Positions 23,754 through 35,734 of a DNA stretch of 51,057 nucleotides are shown here, in pieces. The notes beneath the pieces are model-generated. The model was not told the origin of the DNA and did not search any database. It saw only the letters and a program-made list of their open reading frames with translations. Within the stretch, counting starts at the first letter, position 1, and each line of letters begins with the position of its first letter. The DNA is from Brevinematales bacterium (GTDB lineage Bacteria > Spirochaetota > Brevinematia > Brevinematales > Thermospiraceae): NCBI GenBank assembly GCA_013177995.1, contig JABLXN010000025.1, forward strand, positions 1-51,057, read 5' to 3'. The position numbers and the translations under genes are program-made.

Positions 23754-23793
23754 AATGTGGAAATAGGTATTCAGTTTCATATGTGGAACGACA
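23754..23793 (-). repeat. 40-bp block shared with 50794-50833
   Basis: Read on the minus strand it begins TGTCGTTCCACATATGAAAC and matches 50794-50833 at 39 of 40 positions. A weaker version lies near 22822-22860. It touches MITE copy G here but is 14 bp from copy J at the other locus, so it is a separate repeat. Confidence 0.75.
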
Positions 23794-23832
23794 ATCCCTC
23801 CGCAGGATCTATAGCTTCCATGCCCTTGAAAT

Positions 23833-24033
23833 GAGACCTTTGCACATTCGTGCAAAGGTCTCAAAAAAGTAATAAAGAAACAAAAAGTAGTATCAAAATG
23901 TTCCTTGTTGTAATAAATAAACCAATTTTTTTGAATAAAAAAGACAAACCTGCCCCTGTAAACAGACAAATCGGGGGAGAGGGGTGCAGCCCCTGATCCA
24001 AACAGGGGAAGAAAACACCCGTGCAAGGGTCTT
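23833..24033 (-). mobile_element. 202-bp MITE-like element, copy H
   Basis: An inverted copy with palindrome 23833-23862. The last base of the outer end is changed (GGTCTT), and the central hairpin has drifted to GGGGAGAGGGGTGCAGCCCC. The exact repeat GAAAT flanks it (23828-23832 and 24034-24038). The drift marks it as an older copy. Confidence 0.87.
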
Positions 24034-24038
24034 GAAAT

Positions 24039-24067
24039 TTGATTTTTCTCTTTCTCCTGTTTACAAT
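24039..24067 (+). promoter_or_regulatory. Promoter of the TPR-ligA operon
   Basis: TTGATT (24039-24044), a 17-nt spacer and TACAAT (24062-24067) begin directly after the target duplication of MITE copy H and precede the start codon at 24105. Confidence 0.65.
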
Positions 24068-24104
24068 ACACTGGTGGAAAAGCGTAGAGGTGCAGGAAGA
24101 GTGA

Positions 24105-25244
24105 ATGAAAAGAGGATGCGGGCTTCTTTTTTTTCTTACATGGGGGATAGCGGGGTTTTGTCAAGAGGAGAATATGGTGGCCCCTCTTCTTCAAAAAGGC
24201 TACTATTTAGATGCTTTTCAGTACACCCTTCAGCGAGATATTCATTATACCAATCTTTCGCTGATGCTTCTTGCTTCACGGGTGGTTCTCTTCTGGGGGT
24301 CTTCCACGAATGGAGAGTATTTCTCTCTTTCAAATAGCTCGGGGGAAACAAGAACCTATTACTTTCCCGTGGCTCTTGTTCTTGAACCGTTTACCAATGT
24401 TTCTTTCACCAATGAGGTTTTGTGGGAACTTCTCGCGCGATACTATGATCGAGGACTCCACGAGAATTGGTTTACCCAGAGGGAAGAGGGGGCAAGAAGA
24501 CTTTTAGATTCTCTTCAGCAGTATATGGTGTTGAGTAAGAAGCCCGACCCTTCTCTGGTCGCAGGACAGGTGCCAGCTCTTTTTCTTCTGGGGCAAACCA
24601 ACCAGGCCATGGAGGTAGCCACCAATCTTTTTCGACGTTATACACGGGAATCGAGAGTGGTCTATGTGTATGCTGATCTTCTTCGAAAAACGGGAAATAG
24701 AACTGAGGCCCTGAAAACTATTCAGCAGTATTATCCCTATGTGAAAACTCCTTCTGACAAGATTCTTTTTACCCTTCTCTCTGGTCGGCTCTATCTTGAA
24801 GAGGGGAATGCCCGGGAGGCTCTCTTTGTCTTAGAGAGGGCTCTTTATTTTTCTACCAATCGAGAAATACTGGAGAATATTTTGGATGCCTCTCGTCAGG
24901 TCAACGATTGGCAGAGGTTTACAGCAAGGGCGCTTCTTCTTCTGTCACTAAATCCAGAGGATGTCTCTCTTCTCTCTCTGATAGGAAGGTTTTTCATCCT
25001 TTCTAAACAAAGGGAGTGGAGTGAGGTGTTTTTTGAAAGGGCTTTAGATGAATATGGTGAGAGTCATTTTCGTCGGGGAATGTTGTACTTCTATTGGGGG
25101 GAGGTGTATAGAAATCTTGCGTTTCCGCAGAAGGCCCTCTGGGCTTATGAAAGGGCAAAAGAAGCCCTGCTATTAGTGAATCCCGTTCCGACGGAGAGTT
25201 TGGCCACTATTGAGATGATGATATATAGGGTGAAAACGCCATGA
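24105..25244 (+). CDS. Exported TPR-repeat protein
   Basis: The protein has 379 residues with a signal peptide (MKRGCGLLFFLTWGIAGFCQ, cleavage about residue 20). Helical repeats follow; the clearest TPR-like units are LLGQTNQAMEVATNLFRRY, LRKTGNRTEALKTIQQYYP, YLEEGNAREALFVLERALYF and YRNLAFPQKALWAYERAKEA. A periplasmic scaffold role is likely. AGGAAGAG precedes the ATG. It is the first gene of a plus-strand operon. Confidence 0.72.
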   Translation: MKRGCGLLFFLTWGIAGFCQEENMVAPLLQKGYYLDAFQYTLQRDIHYTNLSLMLLASRVVLFWGSSTNGEYFSLSNSSGETRTYYFPVALVLEPFTNVSFTNEVLWELLARYYDRGLHENWFTQREEGARRLLDSLQQYMVLSKKPDPSLVAGQVPALFLLGQTNQAMEVATNLFRRYTRESRVVYVYADLLRKTGNRTEALKTIQQYYPYVKTPSDKILFTLLSGRLYLEEGNAREALFVLERALYFSTNREILENILDASRQVNDWQRFTARALLLLSLNPEDVSLLSLIGRFFILSKQREWSEVFFERALDEYGESHFRRGMLYFYWGEVYRNLAFPQKALWAYERAKEALLLVNPVPTESLATIEMMIYRVKTP

Positions 25245-25248
25245 AGGG

Positions 25249-25578
25249 ATGGAAAAAGGGATGATCAAGGTACTCAAGCAATTTCTCTGGATTGCAGGTA
25301 TTGGGGCTGCCTTCTTTTTGCTTTTACAGACGGTGATGCCCACCTGGCTTGCCCTTCTCTGGTCAGGGGGATTTGCTGGCTGGTTGGGAGTGGTGATCCT
25401 GTGGCTCTATATTACCCATCAGATTCACTGGCTTGAAGATAGGGTGATTCACTGTCCCCAGTGTCATCATGTGGTGGATATGACCTTTTTAGATGGCAAA
25501 CCAGCCTTTCAGCGAAATTGTCCCTACTGTGGGTGTGATTTATCGAGTCATTATCATCGACTGCGAGGTGAAAAGTGA
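25249..25578 (+). CDS. Small membrane protein with a zinc ribbon
   Basis: This 109-residue protein has two transmembrane helices (about residues 9-28 and 32-55). A cytoplasmic tail carries CPQCHHVVDM and, 20 residues on, CPYCGCDL; the CxxC pairs would bind one zinc ion. The start could also be the in-frame ATG 12 nt later. Its stop overlaps the next ATG by one base. The function is unknown. Confidence 0.6.
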   Translation: MEKGMIKVLKQFLWIAGIGAAFFLLLQTVMPTWLALLWSGGFAGWLGVVILWLYITHQIHWLEDRVIHCPQCHHVVDMTFLDGKPAFQRNCPYCGCDLSSHYHRLRGEK

Positions 25579-25967
25579 TGTTTACCAACCTTCTTGTTGT
25601 CTCTCTTCTGACCCAGCAGCTTGTCTTTGCCCTTGCCCTGACAGAAGAGGAACAGAGAACAGGGATGATGTACAGAACCAATTGGGGAAACTGGGCGGGG
25701 ATGATTTTTGTCTTTCCGAAGCCACAACAGGTGGCCTTCTGGATGAAAAATACCCCTCTTCCCATGCCCATTGTGTATGTGGATGAGGATCTGTCAGTTC
25801 TTGAGATACACGAAGGGGCTCCTTTCAGTACCTACACTATGGTATCTCGTTCTGCACAGGTGCGCTATGTGCTCGAACTTAATCCCGCTACAACCAATAT
25901 CATCTGGAGGCATTATGGTATTTTTCGTAAACAACTCAAAAAAGAGTTAGTGAGGAGGAAATTATGA
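25578..25967 (+). CDS. DUF192 family exported protein
   Basis: This 129-residue protein has a short N-terminal signal or anchor. The DUF192/COG1430 core includes EEQRTGMMYRTNW, GMIFVF, FWMKNTPLPMPIVYVD and YVLELNPATTN. The FWMKNT-P-MDI-type segment is diagnostic of the family, a small beta barrel found across bacteria and archaea with no settled function. The next gene starts within its stop codon (ATGA), so translation is coupled. Confidence 0.88.
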   Translation: MFTNLLVVSLLTQQLVFALALTEEEQRTGMMYRTNWGNWAGMIFVFPKPQQVAFWMKNTPLPMPIVYVDEDLSVLEIHEGAPFSTYTMVSRSAQVRYVLELNPATTNIIWRHYGIFRKQLKKELVRRKL

Positions 25968-27469
25968 GAAGAAACGTGATGGTGGTGAGTCTTTTGTGGG
26001 CAACTTTTGCCTGGACCCAGGAGGCTTTTATCTATCAGGATAGAGTGGTTATCGAGAAAAATCTTGATCAGGCGACATCTGTGATGATCCCGGTAGGGGC
26101 TATGAATGTAGAATTTCAGCCTGTGATATCCATTACCTTTGAAAAGGTTACCAACCTCTATCCTGAAGAGGTGATGGGGTATGCCAAGGAGTATATGAGT
26201 CTCACCAATGAGGTGGCTCAGAAACGAAAGAAACTCCAGCAACAGGAACAGAAGCTCTCCTCTCAGATAGAGAGGACAAAACTCTATCAGGATCTTTTGC
26301 GTGGTCTTGCGAATAATCAAGGGGCAAAAACCTCGGAACTGATGGAAAAATACGAAAGGCAACTTTCCTTGGCTGAAGAAACTCTCCGCCAGATGCGGGA
26401 GGATATAGAGAGTCTTCGACAGGATATTGGCTCTACAGAAGCCAAAATCCAGGAGATCAATCGTTTTTTGGCTCAGAGAGTGATCCCGATGAGGGTGGTG
26501 GAATTTTCTCGTCCCTATCGGGGGCTGCTTCGCTATAGTCTTTCAGGTGGCTGGAAAATTCGTTATACCCTTTCTGCAGAGAGGGAAACTCTTCGGGCCG
26601 ATGTGGAGATTGTTTCTTCTCAGGCGTTTTTAGAACAGGTATCCTCTCTCTGGATCATAGGTTTTCCTTATGGAAGTCAACAGATGGAGGAGAGGCTTCC
26701 TCGTTTGCGACTCTATCTTCAGCGGTATGCCCCGCGGAGTCGTCTTACCAAAGCTGCGGCACCTGCTATGGCAAGAGAAGAGATGCTGAGTGAAGTGGAT
26801 GAGATGGCTCTGAGTACTCCACCAGTGGAAACTACCGAAGGACAGGGAACGGTCTGGCATCTCACCAATCGCTATGTTCTCTCAAAAGAGACAAGGGTCT
26901 CTCTCTGGGAACCAAGAAAAGTTGGCATTGTCAACTCCTATTTTGCGCTTGCTCCTAAGTCCAGCTGGGGATGGTATGCGATCACTCTCTCCAATACCCT
27001 TCCTTATACGCTGATTCCAGGAGAGGTGATCATAGAATCGCAGGGTAAAACACAGAGAAATATCCTCAGTCGAAGTGTGGTTCCCCATACGAGTTATCAA
27101 TTCCCGGGGATGGAGGTACGGGACATTGAGGTGAGGCGAGAATTGGTCCGGGACTATCGGGAGAATCCCACCATCCTGCGTTCTACTATTCTTTACGAAA
27201 AGGTGTGGAAAATCACGGTCAAAAATCGACTCAACAAAACCATTTCGCTTGCCCTCTGGGAGAGGATTCCTCTTCCAGCGGAGGATAAGATTGTTTTGAA
27301 GAACGTGACAGCCACTGATAAAACCCAGGCAGAACTCCGGACTATTCAGACCAATGATGGGCTACTCAAATGGGATCTGCTTCTTCGACCAGGTGAAGAA
27401 AAAATTCTTTCGCTTGGTTATACTATAGAATATCCAAAAGATACCGAGTATTACGAACAGGAGGAATAA
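25964..27469 (+). CDS. Exported DUF4139-domain protein with coiled coil
   Basis: The 501-residue protein has a signal peptide (MRRNVMVVSLLWATFAWTQ). A short beta-rich N-terminal part (DUF4140-like) is followed by a long coiled coil (about residues 80-165, many Glu, Gln, Lys and Leu in heptads). A large beta domain with RYTLSAERETLRADVEI and TLSNTLPYTLIPGEVIIES, ending KILSLGYTIEYPKD, fits the DUF4139 family (mucoidy inhibitor A-like). These proteins are usually periplasmic; no enzyme activity is known. It sits between the DUF192 gene and an aminotransferase gene. Confidence 0.8.
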   Translation: MRRNVMVVSLLWATFAWTQEAFIYQDRVVIEKNLDQATSVMIPVGAMNVEFQPVISITFEKVTNLYPEEVMGYAKEYMSLTNEVAQKRKKLQQQEQKLSSQIERTKLYQDLLRGLANNQGAKTSELMEKYERQLSLAEETLRQMREDIESLRQDIGSTEAKIQEINRFLAQRVIPMRVVEFSRPYRGLLRYSLSGGWKIRYTLSAERETLRADVEIVSSQAFLEQVSSLWIIGFPYGSQQMEERLPRLRLYLQRYAPRSRLTKAAAPAMAREEMLSEVDEMALSTPPVETTEGQGTVWHLTNRYVLSKETRVSLWEPRKVGIVNSYFALAPKSSWGWYAITLSNTLPYTLIPGEVIIESQGKTQRNILSRSVVPHTSYQFPGMEVRDIEVRRELVRDYRENPTILRSTILYEKVWKITVKNRLNKTISLALWERIPLPAEDKIVLKNVTATDKTQAELRTIQTNDGLLKWDLLLRPGEEKILSLGYTIEYPKDTEYYEQEE

Positions 27470-27472
27470 CCA

Positions 27473-30708
<3,236 letters not shown>

Positions 30709-30790
30709 TTTTCTCAAGAGAGATCCTCTCAAGGTGCCAGGGGCGTTTTCTTGAAAGAGGGTTTCCTTGGCACAAGCTTTTTTCAAAAAA

Positions 30791-30866
30791 TGCACAGCAT
30801 TTTGCACATTTTGCACAGAGTTTTGCACAAAAAGAAGTGCCATCCAGCGGGAAAACTGGTTGGCAC
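30791..30866. repeat. TGCACA repeats and hairpin between ligA and htpG
   Basis: TGCACA occurs at 30791, 30803, 30812 and 30824 (spacings 12, 9, 12), mostly as TTTTGCACA. An inverted repeat follows: GTGCCATCCAG (30837-30847) with CTGGTTGGCAC (30856-30866), one mismatch, 8-nt loop. The two flanking genes converge here, so the hairpin may serve as a terminator, although no strong T-run follows. Confidence 0.5.
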
Positions 30867-30887
30867 GTTTTGCGGGTGGATGTTCTT

Positions 30888-32738
30888 TTATACTTTTTCG
30901 GCCATCTTGAGAAGCACCGTGTTGAACTTTGCCGGATCCGGCAGTGGTGTTCCCTCGGCAATCAGGGCATACCCGAACAAAAGATGGGCAATATCGGCAA
31001 GCCTTTCGTCGTCCTTGTTCTCTGCATAAATTGATTTGAAGCGTTCATAGAGGGTGTGCTTGGGATTTATCTCAAGGGTACGCCTTTCATCACCAAAGGG
31101 ATATTTGTCCCCTAAAATCTTTCGCACATGAGGACTGAATTCAAAGGCTTTGGTGATCACACAGGAGGGGGAATTGACCAGTTTTGTGGAGAGTTTCACC
31201 TCCCGCACATAATCGGAGAGAAGGCTTTGCAGTTTTTCTATAACCGGCTTTTCCTCCTCTGAGACTTCAGGGTTTTTTTCTTCTATGGCTTCTTTGTTGA
31301 GACAGCGGAATTTTTTGCCCTGGAACTCATGCACAGCACTCATCATGAACTCATCAATGGCCTGGGTGAGGAAAAGCACCTCATACCCCTTGTCGGCAAT
31401 GGCTTCCAGATAAGGGGAATGTTCGAGGGTTTTTCGAGATTCACCGGTGAGGTAGTAGATCTCTGTTTGACCTTCCTTCATTCGTTTGACATACTCTTCA
31501 AGCGTCACCGGTTCACTTCCCGCTGAAGACTCAAACAGGAGCAGAGAAAGCAGTTTCTCCTTATTTTCATAATCTGCACCGATCCCTTCTTTGAGAATCA
31601 TACCAAACTCTTGCCAGAATTTCTTGTATTTTTCTCTCTCCTTTTGCTGCATGTCGGAAAGGGTATCAAGCACCTTTTTCACCAAGCGCTTTCGGATCTG
31701 GAGAATGGTTTTGTCCTGTTGAAGCATCTCACGGGAGATATTCAGAGAGAGATCGGGAGAATCCACAACCCCGGCGACAAACCTGAGATAGCGGGGAAGC
31801 ATCATGTCCACATTTTCCTGAATAAGCACACGCTTCACATAGAGGTTGACTTTTGGTTCAAAGGATTGATAGAAAATATCAAAGGGGACCCGGGAAGGGA
31901 TAAAAAGAAGCGCCTGAAACTCCACTGTTCCCTCTCCCTGGATGGTAATGGTGGAGAGAGGGTTCTCCCAGTCGTGGGTGAGGTGCTTGTAGAATTCATG
32001 GTACTCTTCTTCTGTGACCTCAGAGGATTTTCGTGTCCAGATGGGTTTCATGGAGTTGAGGGTTTCGTCCACCTCTTTTTTCTCTTTGTTTTCTTCTTTG
32101 ATCACCTTCATCTTGATCGGATAGGCAATGAAATCAGAGTATCGTTTCACAATTCTTTTGATCACATGTTCGGAGGTAAAGTCCTCTATGCCGTTTTCTT
32201 CATCCACGGGTTTGAGGTGGATCAGGATTTTTGTCCCGATGGACTCCTTTTCTGTGGGTTCAATAGTGAACTCTCCCTTCCCATCAGAAACCCAGTGATA
32301 AGCCTCTTTTTCGCCAGCCTTTTTGGTGAAAACCTCTACCCGATCGGCTACCATAAACACGGAGTAAAATCCCACTCCGAATTGTCCGATGAGATCAGAG
32401 GCTGAGGCATTTTTTTCTTTCATCTGCTGGAGAAACTCTTTGGTGCCAGAACGGGCAATGGTTCCGAGGTTATTGACCAGTTCGTCATGGTTCATCCCTA
32501 TCCCTGTGTCCTCAATAGTGAGGGTCCTTTTTTCAGGGTCTGGGGTCAGTCTGATTTCAAATACGTGCCCTTCTGGAACAAGATCTTTGTTCGTGAGGGA
32601 TAGAAGTCGAAGTTTGTCAAGCGCATCAGAAGCATTGGAAATAAGCTCCCGGAGAAAAACCTCTTTCTGTGAATAGATCGCATGGACCATGAGGTCAAGA
32701 AGTTCACGGCTTTCTGCTTGAAACTGATAGCGTTCCAT
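30888..32738 (-). CDS. htpG: Hsp90-family chaperone HtpG
   Basis: This 616-residue cytosolic ATP-dependent chaperone has an N-terminal GHKL ATPase with FLRELISNASDALDKLR, DTGIGM and GQFGVGFYSVFMVAD. The middle domain has LYVKRVLIQENVDMMLPRYL followed by the conserved GVVDSPDLSLNISREMLQQ with the catalytic-loop Arg. The C-terminal dimerisation domain follows and is of normal length. It is transcribed alone from a sigma-70-like promoter. No CIRCE element is seen. Confidence 0.97.
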   Translation of the reverse strand: MERYQFQAESRELLDLMVHAIYSQKEVFLRELISNASDALDKLRLLSLTNKDLVPEGHVFEIRLTPDPEKRTLTIEDTGIGMNHDELVNNLGTIARSGTKEFLQQMKEKNASASDLIGQFGVGFYSVFMVADRVEVFTKKAGEKEAYHWVSDGKGEFTIEPTEKESIGTKILIHLKPVDEENGIEDFTSEHVIKRIVKRYSDFIAYPIKMKVIKEENKEKKEVDETLNSMKPIWTRKSSEVTEEEYHEFYKHLTHDWENPLSTITIQGEGTVEFQALLFIPSRVPFDIFYQSFEPKVNLYVKRVLIQENVDMMLPRYLRFVAGVVDSPDLSLNISREMLQQDKTILQIRKRLVKKVLDTLSDMQQKEREKYKKFWQEFGMILKEGIGADYENKEKLLSLLLFESSAGSEPVTLEEYVKRMKEGQTEIYYLTGESRKTLEHSPYLEAIADKGYEVLFLTQAIDEFMMSAVHEFQGKKFRCLNKEAIEEKNPEVSEEEKPVIEKLQSLLSDYVREVKLSTKLVNSPSCVITKAFEFSPHVRKILGDKYPFGDERRTLEINPKHTLYERFKSIYAENKDDERLADIAHLLFGYALIAEGTPLPDPAKFNTVLLKMAEKV

Positions 32739-32771
32739 TATTCTCTCCCTTTCTACAGAGTTTTTATATTA

Positions 32772-32801
32772 AATATACAAAGGGAGAAAGGGAAAAGTCA
32801 A
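32772..32801 (-). promoter_or_regulatory. Promoter of htpG
   Basis: On the minus strand TTGACT (32796-32801), an 18-nt spacer and TATATT (32772-32777) lie about 35 nt upstream of the start codon. Confidence 0.6.
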
Positions 32802-32843
32802 TTGAAAGCTAAGGAAAAGGCTCACGCTCTTGCACGGATAAAA

Positions 32844-33044
32844 AAGACCCTTGCGCGGATGTTTTCTTCCCCTATCTGGGTCAGGGGCTACGCCCCTGAA
32901 ACCCCGCTTTTTCTGTTTACAAGAGCTTATTTGTCTTTTTTTATTCAAAAAATAGGCTTTTTTATTATGGGAAGAAATATTTTTATCCTGTTTTTTGTTT
33001 TTTATTCCTTTTTTGAGACCTTTGCCCATTCGTGCAAAGGTCTC
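32844..33044 (+). mobile_element. 202-bp MITE-like element, copy I
   Basis: Complete copy with slightly decayed ends (AAGACCCTTGCGCGGATG; palindrome 33015-33044 with one mismatch). The flanks are TAAAA and AAAAT, so no exact duplication is visible. A partial extra copy of the left end (CTCTTGCACGGAT) lies at 32827-32839. It separates htpG from the divergent paralogue pair. Confidence 0.82.
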
Positions 33045-33064
33045 AAAATTGTGACAAATGCCTA

Positions 33065-33093
33065 TTGACATCAAACGCGTTTGTCCGTATGAT
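33065..33093 (+). promoter_or_regulatory. Consensus promoter with an operator-like palindrome in the spacer
   Basis: TTGACA (33065-33070), a 17-nt spacer and TATGAT (33088-33093). The spacer contains the perfect 12-bp palindrome CAAACGCGTTTG (33072-33083), well placed for a repressor. It drives the two paralogous envelope genes. Confidence 0.75.
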
Positions 33094-33126
33094 AAAGGCG
33101 AACAAGATACAATAAGGAGGATACCT

Positions 33127-33675
33127 ATGATACCCAAAGGACAATCCCTTGTTTGGGGCTTTCTTGTTATGCTTCTTTTAGGAGGTGGAAACGTATGGGG
33201 CAAGACGAACTTTCAAAACCTTTTAGGGCTTCATGCGGGATATACCACAGGCGGTGGTTTGTTTTATCGACATTACGTGGGAAAAAACTTTGCATGGCAG
33301 GTGAGTTTTTTTCCAAGCTATCAGCAGGAGCCGCCGTATTTTTCTTCTGAGGAGAGTAAACTTCTCTTTCTCTGGGTGGGAACTATGGAACAGTGGTTTT
33401 TGCATTTTACTCAGTTGAATACCACGGCGATGAAGGGGATGCTTTTTGTCTGGGGTGGAGGAAGCTTTGCGTACCAGTATACCTCTATGCCATACGTTTT
33501 AGAAAATAAGAGAGAGGTCTATCGAGTTTCTTTGGGTGGTGGGCCTGGTTTTGAGGTGGTTTTTTATGATCATTTTGTGGTTACAGTAGCGGGAGGATAT
33601 GCGGCGGCGGTCGATATGCCAGGAGGCTTTATGATGAATTTTACTTTTGAGGCCTCTTCTGGCTACAAATTTTAG
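33127..33675 (+). CDS. Putative outer-membrane protein, paralogue 1
   Basis: The 182-residue protein has a signal peptide (MIPKGQSLVWGFLVMLLLGGGNVWG) and then glycine- and aromatic-rich strands, beginning LGLHAGYTTGGGLFYRHY and ending SSGYKF with a terminal Phe. It looks like a small beta barrel. The ATG at 33127 has AAGGAGG 6 nt upstream; an earlier in-frame ATG (33058) lies upstream of the promoter and is rejected. It is related to the next gene along most of its mature part. Confidence 0.7.
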   Translation: MIPKGQSLVWGFLVMLLLGGGNVWGKTNFQNLLGLHAGYTTGGGLFYRHYVGKNFAWQVSFFPSYQQEPPYFSSEESKLLFLWVGTMEQWFLHFTQLNTTAMKGMLFVWGGGSFAYQYTSMPYVLENKREVYRVSLGGGPGFEVVFYDHFVVTVAGGYAAAVDMPGGFMMNFTFEASSGYKF

Positions 33676-33685
33676 GAGGCAATTT

Positions 33686-34390
33686 ATGAGAGGATTTTCG
33701 TTTCTTTTTTTGGGAATGTTTCTTTTTTCTGGTTCTCTTTTCGGACAGGGGACTGTGAAGACCACTGTTCTTGATACTCAGACGAATACGATGGAGGAGA
33801 ACATCACCACAACCAATGTATCCTCATTGCCAACCAATGAATCTATAACTTTAGAATTTCAAGAGACTAACACTCATCCATCTCCTCGTTCCATCTCCAA
33901 TTCTCTTCCTTCGCCGCAGGAGACCTACCATCATATGTTAGGGGCTCATTATGGAGGGGCTTCGGGGGCAGGGCTTTGCTACAAATACTATTTTTCTGGA
34001 CCTTTTGCCCTTCAATTTTCTTTTGTGCCATTCTACATGTCGGGGGAAAATAACTCAGCGGTAGGATTTCTCATAGGGGGAGTGTTCGGGCAATGGTTTC
34101 TCCACGATTTTTCCCATCCCCTCACCAGTTTAGAAGGACGATTCTTTGTTTGGAGTGGTATGAAAGCGGGCGTCTATTTTGGAACACCGGTTTCTTATTA
34201 CACTTATTATGAAACTACCACAGATTATGAGTTTGCCGGAGGAGGAGGGATTGGTTTTGAAACCTATTCTATCAAGAATATTGTTTTCACGTCGGCTGTG
34301 GGTTATTTCTTTCAGTTTACTTCCCAGGCGCGTTTTGTGAATAGCTATTTTCCCCTTACCTTTGAGTGGACCCTTGGATACCGTTTCTAA
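33686..34390 (+). CDS. Putative outer-membrane protein, paralogue 2
   Basis: The 234-residue protein has a signal peptide (MRGFSFLFLGMFLFSGSLFG), a Thr/Asn/Ser-rich linker (about residues 20-75) and a barrel-like domain. LGAHYGGASGAGLCYKYYF aligns with the same point of the upstream gene, and it ends TLGYRF. The linker is missing from paralogue 1. AGGAGG precedes the ATG. A tandem duplication is the simple explanation. The function is unknown. Confidence 0.7.
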   Translation: MRGFSFLFLGMFLFSGSLFGQGTVKTTVLDTQTNTMEENITTTNVSSLPTNESITLEFQETNTHPSPRSISNSLPSPQETYHHMLGAHYGGASGAGLCYKYYFSGPFALQFSFVPFYMSGENNSAVGFLIGGVFGQWFLHDFSHPLTSLEGRFFVWSGMKAGVYFGTPVSYYTYYETTTDYEFAGGGGIGFETYSIKNIVFTSAVGYFFQFTSQARFVNSYFPLTFEWTLGYRF

Positions 34391-34425
34391 AAAAAAGAGC
34401 CACCCACTGGGTGGCTCTTTTTTTT
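34391..34425. terminator. Bidirectional terminator
   Basis: GAGCCACCC (34397-34405) pairs with GGGTGGCTC (34409-34417) around a 3-nt loop, with an A-run on the left and a T-run on the right. It works for the plus-strand paralogue pair and for the minus-strand glutamate synthase operon, whose last stop codon overlaps it. Confidence 0.92.
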
Positions 34426-35722
34426 ATTCTTTTGCTAACAGTTCTTTGAAGGGTTTTCCGTACACAAAGGAGCGGTAGCTTTTGGGAAGATCGACAAATG
34501 AAAAGTCCCTGCGAAGAAGTTTATCCTTGTACTTGGAGACAGGGACATCCTCATAGATCAGGCCTTTTACAATTCCAGCCCGGGTGATATCGTTCACAAA
34601 TACCGCTCCCATGATGCGGTTATCCTTGATCACAAACTTGCGATAGGTGATGCCATCATCGTAGAGTTTTTCAAGAATTTCGTAGTCGGAAGGATTTTGA
34701 GGGTTGGTTTCTCCATAGGAGATGGTATAGAGATCCTCAAAGTAGAGCGAATTCATAGGAATCGAGCCATCGTATTCAAGAGGTTTACTTACCATGGAGA
34801 GTCCTGCAAAATACCCCATTTTGCGCGCAACAGGCCAGATGGCGATAATCATGTTTTCTTTGGTGAGGAAGTTGTACCCCTTGGCCACGTCACCTGCTGC
34901 ATACACATCCGGGAGATTGGTTTGCATGTAGCGGTTAACCTCAATACCACGGTTTACCGTGATCCCGGCTTCTTCTGCGAGCTTACTTTCAGGAGTTACC
35001 CCGATGGAGATATACACTAAATCGGTATCAATAACATCCCCTGTGGAGAGTTTTACCTGTCTCACTTTGGTATCACCAAGAATTTCGGTGACGCTGGCGT
35101 TGGTATAGATACGAACGCCATGCTTCTGCATCTTCTCAGCCATGAGGCGGGAACTTACGGGATCAAGGGCACGTCCAAGAATGATGGGGGCAAGCTCAAC
35201 CATCACCACTTCTACTCCAAGATGGACAAGGGCTTCGGTTGCCTTGAGTCCAATGAGACCACCACCAATCACCACAGCCCGCTTGGCCCCTTTTTCCAGG
35301 ACCTGTTTTCGCATCTCCTTGGCTTCGTCAAGGTTAAAAAAGTGCATAACCCCAGGAAGTTCTTTGCCTGGCATGGGGGGACTAATGGGCTTTCCACCCG
35401 TGTTAATGAGAAGATGCTCATACCCTATTTCTTCGCCTGTGGCCAACTTGACGGTTTTGGACTTGGCGTTGATGGCCACTACCTCAGCGCCGGTACGAAC
35501 GGTTACCTTTCTGGATTCACTATAGGCACTTCCACGATAGAAGATACCCTCTTCGTTAATCTTACCCATAGCGTAATCCACGATGGCGGGCCTTCCGTAA
35601 GCCACATAAGGTTCTTTTGTCAGAGCAAGGATAGTCCCATCTTTGTCGTATTGGCGAATAGCCTCTATCATTCCAATGGCCCCGGCTGAATAGCCGATGG
35701 TGAGATACTTTGCTTTTGTCAT
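34424..35722 (-). CDS. FAD/NAD(P)-dependent oxidoreductase of the split glutamate synthase operon
   Basis: A 432-residue pyridine nucleotide-disulfide-type reductase. The first FAD motif is altered (TIGYSAGAIGMIEAIR instead of GxGxxG). The second nucleotide site is intact (AVVIGGGLIGLKATEAL), and YAAGDVA near 275 closes the FAD pocket. The active-site region lacks a redox CxxxxC, so it resembles NADH oxidase or rubredoxin reductase-like proteins. Being last in the operon, it probably passes electrons from NAD(P)H to the ferredoxin-like subunit upstream. The same gene association occurs in Thermotoga-type glutamate synthase clusters. The electron path is inferred. Confidence 0.83.
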   Translation of the reverse strand: MTKAKYLTIGYSAGAIGMIEAIRQYDKDGTILALTKEPYVAYGRPAIVDYAMGKINEEGIFYRGSAYSESRKVTVRTGAEVVAINAKSKTVKLATGEEIGYEHLLINTGGKPISPPMPGKELPGVMHFFNLDEAKEMRKQVLEKGAKRAVVIGGGLIGLKATEALVHLGVEVVMVELAPIILGRALDPVSSRLMAEKMQKHGVRIYTNASVTEILGDTKVRQVKLSTGDVIDTDLVYISIGVTPESKLAEEAGITVNRGIEVNRYMQTNLPDVYAAGDVAKGYNFLTKENMIIAIWPVARKMGYFAGLSMVSKPLEYDGSIPMNSLYFEDLYTISYGETNPQNPSDYEILEKLYDDGITYRKFVIKDNRIMGAVFVNDITRAGIVKGLIYEDVPVSKYKDKLLRRDFSFVDLPKSYRSFVYGKPFKELLAKE

Positions 35723-35734
35723 AGGTTATTCTCC

